A stretch of DNA of 64,000 nt, from contig NZ_FRBR01000001.1 of assembly GCF_900142665.1 (NCBI RefSeq), forward strand, positions 1,054,001 through 1,118,000, written 5' to 3'. The stretch comes from Roseovarius pacificus. Lineage in GTDB: Bacteria; Pseudomonadota; Alphaproteobacteria; Rhodobacterales; Rhodobacteraceae. This document shows, piece by piece, positions 1-10,345 of this stretch. Numbering within the stretch: position 1 is the stretch's first letter; the number at the start of each line of letters is the position of its first letter. Made by a program: the position numbers and the translations under genes. The notes under the pieces are model-generated. The model had not been told where the DNA came from. It worked only from the letters and a program-made list of their open reading frames with translations, and did not search any database.

Positions 1-248
1 GCGGCGCGGGCGCAGTCGGCGGGGCTGTGCGCGTCGATCGCATCGAGATGCCGGCCTGTGCCCGAGGGGGCTGAGGCGCGGATCGCGGCGGCATCGCCGG
101 TCAGGATAGCGTGGGAGACGAAACCGTCTTCGATCATGCAGGTGACGGCGAGCAGTACGTTGGGGTCTTCACCACCCGCGATGGCGATGCGGACCGGACC
201 ATGAGCGCGGGCGATGTCGCGCAGGTCGTCAAAGCTACGGGCGGGCAT
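1..248 (-). CDS. ptb: Phosphate acyltransferase (phosphate acetyl/butyryltransferase), N-terminal part
   Basis: Partial gene running off the left edge; only the first 82 codons are visible. The protein begins MPARSFDDLRDIARAHGPVR and continues with a pattern (IAIAGGEDPNVLLAV) typical of the N-terminus of phosphate acetyl/butyryltransferases, which move an acyl group between CoA and phosphate. Its ATG overlaps the stop of the upstream butyrate kinase gene (TGATG), so the two are translationally coupled as in ptb-buk pairs. Together they would convert an acyl-CoA to acyl phosphate and then to the acid with ATP gain. The acyl chain used cannot be told from this fragment. Confidence 0.8.
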   Translation of the reverse strand, partial: MPARSFDDLRDIARAHGPVRIAIAGGEDPNVLLAVTCMIEDGFVSHAILTGDAAAIRASAPSGTGRHLDAIDAHSPADCARA

Positions 249-1351
249 CAGGCCACCTGCCGGGGCGGCGTGACGGGCCATGTGAGCGGCGCCTCCTGCC
301 CCGCCAGCACCCGCGCCGCGCCCTGCGCCAGCGCGAGACATTCGTCAGACCCCGGATAGACATGCAGCGGCGCAAGCGCACGGGTGCGGGCGCGCAGTGT
401 ATCGGCGACGCGGGCGCTGTGGGCTAGGCCGCCGGTCAGAACGATGGCGTCGAGATCGAAACCGGCCACGGCGGCCATGGCGCCGATGGCCTTGCCCACC
501 TGATAGAGCATTGCGTCATGGATCAGGCGGGCGCGCTGGTTGCCGTCTTCGATCATCTTTTCGACGCGGCGCATGTCCCTTGTGCCGAGATAACCATAGA
601 CGCCGCCCTGCCCGTAGAGGCGTTTCAGAAGCGCCTCTTTGGAATACTTGCCCGAGTAGCACAGGTCGATCAGCGGCAGGGGCGGCAGGCCGCCCGCACG
701 TTCGGGGGTGAAGGGGGAGATTTCCATTCGGTTGGAACTGTCCACCAACCGCCCGCCCAGAAGCGCCGCGATGGAAAACCCCGCGCCCAGATGGGCGACG
801 ACGGCGCATATCTCGTCAAAGGGTTTGTCCAGATCGGCGGCCAGACGCCGCCCGCAGGCCCGGATGTTCAGCGCATGCACGAAGGAAAAGCGCGGCAGGT
901 CTTCGACGCCGGACAGGCGCGCGACGGGGGGCAGTTCATCGACGCTGACCGGATCGACCACGTAGGACGGCACGTCATGGGCCTGCGCGATGCGATGGGC
1001 GAGCGGCGCGCCGAGATTGCTGGCGTGGTGATAGACCGGGCGATGCAGGGCGAAATCGACCAGCGCGTCATTCACCGCGATCACACCCGAGGGCACCGGC
1101 GTCAGCATCCCGCCGCGCCCGGCGCAGGCCACGAGGCGGCGCGCGCCAAGATGGCGATCAAGGAACCCGGCCACGTGACCGGCCCGGAAGTCAAGCTGAT
1201 CGGCGATGGAGGAAAACCGGGCCATGACGGTATCGTCATGGTCCAGCACCTCTTCGGCCAGCGGCGTGACCTGCGCGCCGTTCACGGCGAAAAGCGCGCA
1301 GCGGGTCGTGGTGGTGCCGGGGTTGATCGACAGGATGGCGGGATCGGTCAT
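248..1351 (-). CDS. buk: Butyrate kinase family acyl kinase
   Basis: A 367-residue member of the acetate/butyrate kinase branch of the ASKHA fold. The phosphate-1 loop is visible at the N-terminus (SINPGTTTTRCALF), followed by VVAHLGAGFSIAALLGG in the middle and the adenosine-binding VLTGGLAHS near the C-terminus. Length matches butyrate kinases (about 355-370) rather than acetate kinases (about 400). It would interconvert a short or branched acyl phosphate plus ADP with the free acid plus ATP in the cytoplasm. It lies 53 bases downstream of gabT and overlaps ptb, so gabT-buk-ptb form one leftward operon. The real substrate (butyrate, isobutyrate or other) is not determinable from sequence. 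Confidence 0.88.
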   Translation of the reverse strand: MTDPAILSINPGTTTTRCALFAVNGAQVTPLAEEVLDHDDTVMARFSSIADQLDFRAGHVAGFLDRHLGARRLVACAGRGGMLTPVPSGVIAVNDALVDFALHRPVYHHASNLGAPLAHRIAQAHDVPSYVVDPVSVDELPPVARLSGVEDLPRFSFVHALNIRACGRRLAADLDKPFDEICAVVAHLGAGFSIAALLGGRLVDSSNRMEISPFTPERAGGLPPLPLIDLCYSGKYSKEALLKRLYGQGGVYGYLGTRDMRRVEKMIEDGNQRARLIHDAMLYQVGKAIGAMAAVAGFDLDAIVLTGGLAHSARVADTLRARTRALAPLHVYPGSDECLALAQGAARVLAGQEAPLTWPVTPPRQVA

Positions 1352-1404
1352 CGGGTCTTGCCGTTCGTTTCGGGCTGCATGGCGCGGCTATGCGGAGCGT
1401 GGGA

Positions 1405-2706
1405 TCAGGCCGCCTGCGCGGTTCTGGTGATCGCGGCCTCGACTGAGGCCTCGATGATGTCCAGCGCCTCATCCACCTGATCCATTGGCGTGGTCAGCGG
1501 CGGCAGGAGGCGGATCACGTTGCCCCGCGTACCACAGGGCAGCAGGATCAGGCCGCGCTGTTCGGCCTCGGCCACGATGGCCTGCGTCAGCGCGGCGTCG
1601 GGGGCGCGGCTGTCGCGATCCGTGACCAGCTCAAACGCGATCATCGCGCCAAGGCCGCGCACGTCGCCGATGGGCTCCATCCCCTGCCGGTCGGCCAGCG
1701 CGGTCAGGCGGGCGGTGATCCGGTCTCCGATCTCGTCGGCGCGGGCGCAGAGGTTTTCATCGGCGATCACGTCGAGAACGGCATTGGCCGCGGCCACCGC
1801 CAGCGGATTGCCCGCATAGGTGCCGCCGATGCCGCCCACGGGAGCGGCATCAACGATATCGGCCCGGCCGGTCACGGCGGACAAGGGGAAGCCCCCGGCA
1901 AGGCCCTTGGCCATGGTCACCAGATCGGCGGCGACCCCGGCATGTTCGAAGGCGAAGAGCTTGCCGGTGCGGGCCATGCCGGCCTGTACCTCGTCGGCAA
2001 TCAGGACGATGCCGTGATCGTGGCAAATCCTGCGCAGGGCGCGCAGGAAATCGGGCGGCGCGATGTTGAAACCGCCTTCGCCCTGCACGGGTTCGATGAT
2101 GATGGCGGCCACGCGATCGGGGTCGATGGTGCTGCGAAAAAGCTGATCGAGCTGCGCGAGGCTCTGGGCCGGGGTGACGCCGTGATAGGCGTTAGGGAAG
2201 GTCGCGTGACAGACCTCGGGCGGCATCGCGCCAAAGGCTTTCTTGTAGGGCGCGACCTTGCCGCACAGGGCCATGCCCATCAGCGTCCGGCCATGAAACG
2301 CGCCGGAAAAGGCGATGACCCCGGAGCGCCCGGTATGGGCGCGGGCCATCTTGACGGCGTTCTCCACGGCTTCGGCGCCGGTGGTCACCAGCATGGATTT
2401 CTTGTCGAAATCACCGGGGGTTGCGGCGTTCAGGCGCTCGGCCAGGCGCAGGTATCCCTCGTAGGGGGCGACGTGGAAACAGGTGTGGGTGAAGGCCTGT
2501 GCCTGCTCGGCGACGGCCGCCATCAGGCGGGGGTGGCGGTGCCCGGTGTTGTTGACCGCGATCCCGGCGGCAAAGTCGATGTAGCGTTTGCCGTCCACAT
2601 CCCAGAGTTCGGCGTTTTCGGCACGGGCGGCATAGATGCCCCGCGTGGCGACCCCGTTGGCCACGGCGGATGCGCGGCGCGATTTCAGATCCTGTGCAAT
2701 GGGCAT
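1405..2706 (-). CDS. gabT: 4-aminobutyrate transaminase (class III PLP aminotransferase)
   Basis: A 433-residue class III (fold type I) aminotransferase closely resembling E. coli GabT throughout: VANGVATRGIYAARAENAEL, GIAVNNTGHRHP, VTTGAEAVENAVK, SGAFHGRT, IIEPVQGEGGF, and the PLP-binding lysine in VTMAKGLAGG at residue 267. It transfers the amino group of GABA, or related omega-amino acids such as 5-aminovalerate, to 2-oxoglutarate. The ATG is preceded by AGGAGG. It is the first gene of the leftward operon with buk and ptb and is divergent from an XRE-cupin regulator, with a perfect inverted repeat between them. No succinate semialdehyde dehydrogenase is visible in the window. Confidence 0.88.
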   Translation of the reverse strand: MPIAQDLKSRRASAVANGVATRGIYAARAENAELWDVDGKRYIDFAAGIAVNNTGHRHPRLMAAVAEQAQAFTHTCFHVAPYEGYLRLAERLNAATPGDFDKKSMLVTTGAEAVENAVKMARAHTGRSGVIAFSGAFHGRTLMGMALCGKVAPYKKAFGAMPPEVCHATFPNAYHGVTPAQSLAQLDQLFRSTIDPDRVAAIIIEPVQGEGGFNIAPPDFLRALRRICHDHGIVLIADEVQAGMARTGKLFAFEHAGVAADLVTMAKGLAGGFPLSAVTGRADIVDAAPVGGIGGTYAGNPLAVAAANAVLDVIADENLCARADEIGDRITARLTALADRQGMEPIGDVRGLGAMIAFELVTDRDSRAPDAALTQAIVAEAEQRGLILLPCGTRGNVIRLLPPLTTPMDQVDEALDIIEASVEAAITRTAQAA

Positions 2707-2743
2707 GGCAACCTCCTGTTGATTTCAGGAATTGAGGTTAGCT

Positions 2744-2763
2744 TTGCTCATTTTATTGAGCAA
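2744..2763. promoter_or_regulatory. Inverted repeat, likely operator for the XRE-cupin regulator
   Basis: TTGCTCA-TTTTAT-TGAGCAA is a perfect inverted repeat with 7-base arms in the 123-base gap between the divergent gabT and regulator genes, about 40 bases upstream of the gabT start. Size and position suit the dimeric XRE-cupin protein encoded next door. Binding is inferred from position only. Confidence 0.6.
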
Positions 2764-2829
2764 GTGATTTCTTGACCCGACGACAGGAAGCCGCGACAAA
2801 TACGGGGTGTGAACCAGCGGTGAGACCTG

Positions 2830-3408
2830 ATGGACGATTTCGATGTCGGCGCGAGATTACGTGAATTACGCAGTATTTACGGGCTAACCCAGCGGCAACT
2901 GGCCGAGGCGGCGGACGTCCCGCACGGCCAGATTTCGATGATCGAAACCAACAAGAGCAGCCCCTCCGTGGCTTCCTTGCGCAAGATATTGGGCGGAATT
3001 GGCATAGGAATGTCAGAATTTTTTGAGCCGGACGAGGGCGAATCGGACAAGGTATTCTTTGCGCCGTCCGATCTGCGCGACCTGACCTCGCGGCTGTATT
3101 CCGAGCGTGCCGACCTGCATGGCAAGGTCACGCTGCGGCAGGTGGGCGATGCGCGGGCGCACAACCTGCAAATCCTGCACGAAACCTACGAGCCTGGCGC
3201 GGATACCGGCGAGGCCATGCTGGAACATGCCGCCACCGAGGGCGGCGTCGTGATTTCGGGCGAGATCGAGGTGACGGTGGGCGCGGCGGTTTCGATTCTC
3301 AAGGCGGGGGATGCGTATCTGTTCAACTCGCGCGAGCCGCACAGGTTTCGCAATATCGGCGACCGGCCCGCCGTTGTGATCTCGGCCTGCACCCCGCCCT
3401 ATCTGTAG
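2830..3408 (+). CDS. XRE-family regulator with cupin domain (PuuR-like)
   Basis: A 192-residue protein with an N-terminal HTH_3 domain (residues about 8-64: LRELRSIYGLTQRQLAEAAD, then QISMIETNKSSPSVASLRKI) and a C-terminal cupin_2 domain (residues about 105-190, including GGVVISGEIEVTVG and FNSREPHRFRN). This layout is shared by repressors of putrescine, GABA and amino acid catabolism, in which the cupin is thought to sense the small molecule. It is transcribed away from gabT-buk-ptb and shares their promoter region, so it probably controls that operon, likely as a repressor released by the amine or amino acid substrate. The exact ligand is unknown. Confidence 0.85.
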   Translation: MDDFDVGARLRELRSIYGLTQRQLAEAADVPHGQISMIETNKSSPSVASLRKILGGIGIGMSEFFEPDEGESDKVFFAPSDLRDLTSRLYSERADLHGKVTLRQVGDARAHNLQILHETYEPGADTGEAMLEHAATEGGVVISGEIEVTVGAAVSILKAGDAYLFNSREPHRFRNIGDRPAVVISACTPPYL

Positions 3409-3487
3409 GTTCGGAACCGCTTCGGGTTGAGCATTCCGGCACAGTTCTTTATCCAGAGAGTTCGCAGGCGCCACCCGGAGACCCCGC

Positions 3488-4378
3488 ATGTCAGCCACCC
3501 TGAAACTTGCCGTGGGCAGCCTGATCGTCGGTGCGCTGGTGCTGGCGCTGAAGGCGCTGGCGTGGTGGCTGACGGGATCGGTCGCGCTGTTGTCGGACGC
3601 CCTGGAAAGCACGGTGAACGTGGCCACGGCGATTGCCGCGCTGGTGGCGATTCAGGTGGCGGCCAAACCGGCGGATGCGACCCACCCGTTCGGGCATCAC
3701 AAGGCCGAATTCTTCAGCGCCGTTCTGGAAGGCGTGATGATCGTCATCGCCGCGCTGCTGATCCTGAAAGAGGCCTATCACGGATTCACCGCGCCGCGCA
3801 GCATCACCGCCCCGGTCGAGGGGCTGTTGCTGAACGGCGGCGCGACGGTGCTGAACGGGATCTGGGCATGGGTGCTGGTGACGCGGGGCCGCGCGCTGCG
3901 CTCGCCCGCGCTGGTGGCCGACGGGCGGCACCTGTTCACCGATGTGCTGACCTCGGGCGGGGTGGCGTTGGGCATCGTGCTGGCGCTGGTCACGGGCTGG
4001 TGGGTGCTGGACCCGCTGATGGCCACGCTGGTGGCGGTCAATATCCTGTGGTCGGGCTGGAAGGTGATCACCCAATCGCTGAGCGGGCTGATGGACGAGG
4101 CGGTGCCGGACGAGGACCTGACCCGCATCCGCGAGGTGATTTCCGAACATGGCGGAGGGGCCGTGGAGGCGCATGACCTGCGCACGCGCCATGCCGGGCG
4201 CGCCACCTTTATCGAGTTTCACCTGGTGGTTCCCGGAGAAATGAGCGTGTTCGACGCACATGAAATCTGCGACCGGCTGGAGGCGGCGCTGCACCACGCC
4301 ATTGACGGAGCACAGGTCACGATCCATGTGGAACCCGAGCACAAGTGCAAACACAGCGGGATTGTCGTGCTGGATTGA
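3488..4378 (+). CDS. Cation diffusion facilitator metal exporter
   Basis: A 296-residue CDF protein with about six hydrophobic helices followed by a cytoplasmic C-terminal domain. The metal-site pattern is present as LLSDALESTVN (helix II) with HPFGHHKAEFFSAV in the loop before helix III, and the second half of the site lies in FTDVLTSGGVALG. The C-terminus has the CDF dimerisation fold with several His residues (HVEPEHKCKH). CDF proteins export Zn2+, Fe2+, Mn2+ or Co2+ by proton antiport; the FieF-like HPFGHHK loop does not fix the metal. A second, His-rich CDF gene follows 28 bases later, so the two are probably co-transcribed. Confidence 0.88.
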   Translation: MSATLKLAVGSLIVGALVLALKALAWWLTGSVALLSDALESTVNVATAIAALVAIQVAAKPADATHPFGHHKAEFFSAVLEGVMIVIAALLILKEAYHGFTAPRSITAPVEGLLLNGGATVLNGIWAWVLVTRGRALRSPALVADGRHLFTDVLTSGGVALGIVLALVTGWWVLDPLMATLVAVNILWSGWKVITQSLSGLMDEAVPDEDLTRIREVISEHGGGAVEAHDLRTRHAGRATFIEFHLVVPGEMSVFDAHEICDRLEAALHHAIDGAQVTIHVEPEHKCKHSGIVVLD

Positions 4379-4406
4379 CGGCGCGGGGCGCGGGAAAGGG
4401 ACCATC

Positions 4407-5360
4407 ATGGCGCATGACCATCACGGAGGCCACGACCACCACGGCCATGCCCATCTGGACCCGGCCAGCGGCGACCGGCGTGTGAGCCTTGCGATCTGGG
4501 CCAACGGATTGCTGACCGTGGCGCAGATCGTCGGCGGCATCCTGTCGGGCAGTCTGGCGCTGGTGGCGGACGCCATGCACAACCTGTCGGACATGGCGGC
4601 GCTGGTGATCGCCTTTGCCGCGCGCAAGATTTCACGCAAGCCTGCGGACCGGGCGATGACCTTCGGCTATGGCCGGATCGAGATCGTGGCGGCGCTGATC
4701 AACTACACCACGCTGATCCTTGTCGGGGTCTACCTGATCTACGAGGGGGCGATGCGCCTGATCGAGCCGCCCGAGGTGGCGGGCTGGACGGTGGTGATAC
4801 TGGCCGGTGTGGCGCTGATCGTGGATACGCTGACGGCGGGGCTGACCTATGCGATGCAAAAGGACAGTGTGAACATCCGGGCGCTGTTCCTGCACAACCT
4901 GTCGGATGCGCTGGCCTCGGTCGCGGTGATGGTGGGGGGCGCGCTGATCCTGCTCTATGACTGGCGGATCGTCGATCCGCTGATCACCATCGGCATCGCG
5001 GGATATATCCTGTACCTGGCCCTGACCGAGATCGGCGGGCCGATCCGCATGCTGATGCTGGGCAGCCCGGCGGGTATCGACAATGACGAGGTGATCGCGG
5101 CGATCCGTGGCATCGCAGGGGTGCAGGACCTGCACCATGTGCATTTCTGGCAGATGCAGGAACACAGCACGTCGCTGGACAGCCATATCGTTCTGACTGC
5201 CGACGCCTGGCCCCGGCAGGAGGCCCTGAAGGCGGAAATCAAGGCGATGCTGGATCAGCGGTTCGGGATCGGTCATTCGACGCTGGAATTCGAGCACGCC
5301 GCCCATGCCCATGATCACGCGGCGCTTTATGGCTGCGGCAAGGCGGCGGCCGATCTGTAA
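4407..5360 (+). CDS. Cation diffusion facilitator with His-rich N-terminus (ZitB/CzcD-like)
   Basis: A 317-residue CDF exporter. I chose the ATG at 4407 because it gives the His-rich leader MAHDHHGGHDHHGHAHLDP typical of ZitB/CzcD zinc exporters; an upstream in-frame extension would run inside the preceding gene. Helix II carries the HNLSD motif (VADAMHNLSDMAAL) and helix V a second LHNLSDALASVAV, the four-residue metal site. The cytoplasmic domain ends in a second His cluster (EFEHAAHAHDHAA). Expected role is Zn2+ (perhaps Cd2+/Co2+) efflux. Two CDF genes in tandem suggest different metals or regulation. Confidence 0.9.
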   Translation: MAHDHHGGHDHHGHAHLDPASGDRRVSLAIWANGLLTVAQIVGGILSGSLALVADAMHNLSDMAALVIAFAARKISRKPADRAMTFGYGRIEIVAALINYTTLILVGVYLIYEGAMRLIEPPEVAGWTVVILAGVALIVDTLTAGLTYAMQKDSVNIRALFLHNLSDALASVAVMVGGALILLYDWRIVDPLITIGIAGYILYLALTEIGGPIRMLMLGSPAGIDNDEVIAAIRGIAGVQDLHHVHFWQMQEHSTSLDSHIVLTADAWPRQEALKAEIKAMLDQRFGIGHSTLEFEHAAHAHDHAALYGCGKAAADL

Positions 5361-5382
5361 GCGGGAGCACGCAGGACGCCTG

Positions 5383-6276
5383 CTATTCCGCGTCCACCGC
5401 ATCGCGAAAAATCCCGGCGATTTCCGTCAGTTGCAGCGCCAGCGGATTGGTCTTGCGCCAGATCATGCCCACGGTGCGCATGGGCCGGGGGCGCGGCAGC
5501 CGGGCCACGGACACATCGGCCGAGCGGGTTTCGATCGGCACCGCCATTTCGGGAATCAAGGTAACGCCGATGCCCGCGCCGACCATCTGCACGAGGGTGG
5601 ACAGCGAACTGGCCTCCATCAGATCCCGCGGCACGGAGGGCGCCATGTTGCAAAACGACAGCGCCTGATCGCGAAAACAATGCCCCTCTTCCAGCAGTAG
5701 CAATTTCATCTCGCTCAGGTGTTCGGGCTTGGGCACGGGTTTGTGCGCCTCGCCCGCGGGCCGGACCAGCACGAAATCCTCGTCGAACAGCGCCACCTCG
5801 GTCAGCGTGGGTTCGGAGACCGGCAGGGCAACGATGGCGGTGTCCAGCTGCCCGTCGGCCAGATCTTCGATCAGGCGTTGGGTCACGGCCTCGCGCGGGC
5901 GGATTTCGAGCTCGGGGTAAAGCGCGGTCAGGCTCTGGACCAGCCGGGGCAGAAGATAGGGCGCGACGGTGGGAATCACCCCGATCCGAAGACGCCCGAC
6001 CAGCCGGCTCTGGGCGGCGCGGGCCAGATCGCCCAGTTCATCGACGCTGCGCAGGATGTCGCGCACACGTTCGACAAAGACCTCGCCAAGCCCCGTCAAG
6101 CGGATTTCCCGCGCCCCGCGTTCAACCAGCGAGGTACCCAGGATTTCCTCCAACTCCTTGATCTGAACCGAGAGTGCGGGCTGCGAGATTGCACAGGTTT
6201 CCGCGGCACGCCCGAAATGGCCGTGCCGGGCCAGCGCCTCGAAATAGCGCAGGTGTTTCATTGACAGGCTCTTCAT
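5383..6276 (-). CDS. oxyR: OxyR, LysR-type peroxide-sensing regulator
   Basis: A 297-residue LysR-family regulator with an N-terminal winged HTH (residues 8-66, GRAAETCAISQPALSVQIKE) and a periplasmic-binding-fold sensor domain. The diagnostic OxyR redox pair is present: Cys200 and Cys209 in LLEEGHCFRDQALSFC, aligning with C199 and C208 of E. coli OxyR. Peroxide oxidises these to a disulfide and the protein then activates catalase/peroxidase genes. It is divergent from katG, its classical target. The start could be 6276 or 6261 (MKHLRYFEAL); a weak AAGG lies before 6276. Confidence 0.93.
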   Translation of the reverse strand: MKSLSMKHLRYFEALARHGHFGRAAETCAISQPALSVQIKELEEILGTSLVERGAREIRLTGLGEVFVERVRDILRSVDELGDLARAAQSRLVGRLRIGVIPTVAPYLLPRLVQSLTALYPELEIRPREAVTQRLIEDLADGQLDTAIVALPVSEPTLTEVALFDEDFVLVRPAGEAHKPVPKPEHLSEMKLLLLEEGHCFRDQALSFCNMAPSVPRDLMEASSLSTLVQMVGAGIGVTLIPEMAVPIETRSADVSVARLPRPRPMRTVGMIWRKTNPLALQLTEIAGIFRDAVDAE

Positions 6277-6330
6277 AACAAAACCTTATCACTTCAATTA
6301 AAAATTCCAAATTCATCTTATCGCAATTCT

Positions 6331-6352
6331 TTGATACCAAGCAAGGTATCAA
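6331..6352. promoter_or_regulatory. Perfect inverted repeat in the oxyR-katG intergenic region
   Basis: TTGATACC-AAGCAA-GGTATCAA, arms of 8 bases and a 6-base spacer, lies between the divergent oxyR and katG genes, about 100 bases upstream of katG. The spacing between arms resembles a LysR-type T-N11-A site, so it is a good candidate for the OxyR recognition site. It could also serve another regulator. Confidence 0.6.
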
Positions 6353-6379
6353 GCGAATCCGTCATGGAAATGTGCTTGA

Positions 6380-8629
<2,250 letters not shown>

Positions 8630-8642
8630 TACGATCCTGACG

Positions 8643-8674
8643 GCTCCGCCCGGCCATGATGCGCCGGGCGGGGC
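8643..8674 (+). terminator. Intrinsic terminator-like hairpin after katG
   Basis: A 12-base-pair GC-rich stem (GCTCCGCCCGGC pairing with GCCGGGCGGGGC, one G-U pair) with an 8-base loop begins 14 bases after the katG stop. It lacks a clear T-run, so termination is probable rather than certain. Confidence 0.6.
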
Positions 8675-8914
8675 TGCTCGCGGCCCTGCCGGGCCTTGCG
8701 TGCACAGCACGCCCCTCCCCCGACACCCCATTGAAGCGACCGTCACGCCACTGCGAGACAGGCCTTTGATAAAACGCGCCCAAAAATCAGGCGATACGCC
8801 CATTTTTTACCCACAACGCCGGTCCGACCGGGCCATGCGGCAGGGTTCGGGGTGGATTGCGTGGACAGTCCGCGCCCCTTCCCGGTTGCTTGAAACAGGT
8901 AACCGGGGTGACGC

Positions 8915-10339
8915 ATGGACAAGACAGCGGTCTTTGACGAGATGTGGGGCCAGGACGAGCGCCTGCGCGATCCATATGTGGGGTTTCAGGAGTGGTTTCA
9001 GGGCGAAGACGTGGCACGCCTGCGCGCCAAGCAACGCGAAGCCGACACGCTGTTTCGCCTGACCGGGATCACCTTCAACGTCTATGGGCGCGCCGAAGCC
9101 GAAGAACGGCTGATCCCCTTCGATATCATCCCGCGCATCATCTCGGGACCGGAATGGGCACGGCTGTCGCGCGGAATCGAACAGCGGGTCCGCGCGATCA
9201 ACGCCTTCATCCACGACATCTATCACAAGCAGGAAATCGTGAAGGCCGGGCGCATCCCGCAAGAGATGATCAGCCGCAACGACGCCTTCCTGCCGCAGAT
9301 GATCGGGGTCGCGCCGCCCGGCGGCATCTATACCCATATCGTTGGAATCGATCTGGTGCGCACCGGGCCGGGTGAGTTCTATGTGCTGGAGGACAATGCG
9401 CGCACGCCCTCTGGCGTCAGCTATATGCTGGAAAACCGCGAAACTATGCTCCAAATGTTTCCCGAGCTGTTTTCGCGCAATCGCGTGCAGCCGGTTCAGA
9501 CCTATCCCACCGATTTGCGCCAGTCGCTGGCTGCCTGCGCCCCGGCCTGCACCGAAGGCAAGCCGGTGGTGGCCGTCCTGACGCCGGGCATCTACAACTC
9601 GGCCTATTTCGAACATGCCTTTCTGGCCGACCAGATGGGTGTCGAACTGGTCGAGGGGCATGACCTGCGCGTGGTGGACGGGCGCGTCGCGATGCGCACG
9701 ACGCGGGGCTACACCCCCATCGACGTGCTGTATCGCCGGGTGGATGATGATTTCCTCGATCCGCTGAACTTCAACCCCGACAGCCAGCTGGGGGTGCCGG
9801 GCATCATGGATGTCTACCGCGCGGGCAATATCACCATCGCCAACGCCCCCGGCACGGGCATTGCCGACGACAAGGCGATCTATTCCTACATGCCCGAGAT
9901 CGTGGAGTTCTACACCGGCGAGCGCCCCTTGCTGCGCAACGTGCCCACCTTCCGGTGTTCGGAAGCCGACGATCTGGCCTATGTGCTGGACAATCTGGCC
10001 GATCTGGTCGTCAAGGAGGTGCATGGCTCGGGCGGGTACGGGATGCTGATCGGTCCCACCGCCTCGAAAAAGGAACTTGCCGCGTTCCGCGCCAAGCTCA
10101 AGGCGCGTCCGGGCAATTATATCGCGCAGCCCACGCTCAGCCTGTCCACCGTTCCGATTTTCTCCCGGCAGGGGCTGGCCCCGCGCCATGTCGATTTGCG
10201 GCCCTTCGTTCTGGCCAGTCCGAAGGGCATTCGTGTCACCCCCGGCGGGCTGACGCGGGTGGCGCTGAAGAAAGGCTCCTTGGTGGTGAACTCGTCCCAG
10301 GGCGGGGGCACCAAGGATACCTGGGTGCTGGAGGACTGA
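8915..10339 (+). CDS. Circularly permuted ATP-grasp protein of the Anbu cluster
   Basis: A 474-residue protein of the circularly permuted ATP-grasp type 2 family (formerly DUF404/DUF407). Recognisable stretches include ITFNVYGRAEAEERLIPFDI, FYVLEDNARTPSGVSYMLEN, VKEVHGSGGYGMLIGP and LRPFVLASPKGIRVTPGGLTRVAL. ATP-grasp enzymes ligate a carboxylate to an amine or thiol via acyl phosphate; the substrate here is unknown. It is the first of four genes (ATP-grasp, alpha-E, transglutaminase-like, Anbu peptidase) on one strand with gaps of 4-10 bases, a conserved arrangement that has been predicted to make or process a peptide tag. Confidence 0.9.
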   Translation: MDKTAVFDEMWGQDERLRDPYVGFQEWFQGEDVARLRAKQREADTLFRLTGITFNVYGRAEAEERLIPFDIIPRIISGPEWARLSRGIEQRVRAINAFIHDIYHKQEIVKAGRIPQEMISRNDAFLPQMIGVAPPGGIYTHIVGIDLVRTGPGEFYVLEDNARTPSGVSYMLENRETMLQMFPELFSRNRVQPVQTYPTDLRQSLAACAPACTEGKPVVAVLTPGIYNSAYFEHAFLADQMGVELVEGHDLRVVDGRVAMRTTRGYTPIDVLYRRVDDDFLDPLNFNPDSQLGVPGIMDVYRAGNITIANAPGTGIADDKAIYSYMPEIVEFYTGERPLLRNVPTFRCSEADDLAYVLDNLADLVVKEVHGSGGYGMLIGPTASKKELAAFRAKLKARPGNYIAQPTLSLSTVPIFSRQGLAPRHVDLRPFVLASPKGIRVTPGGLTRVALKKGSLVVNSSQGGGTKDTWVLED

Positions 10340-10345
10340 GCGCAG

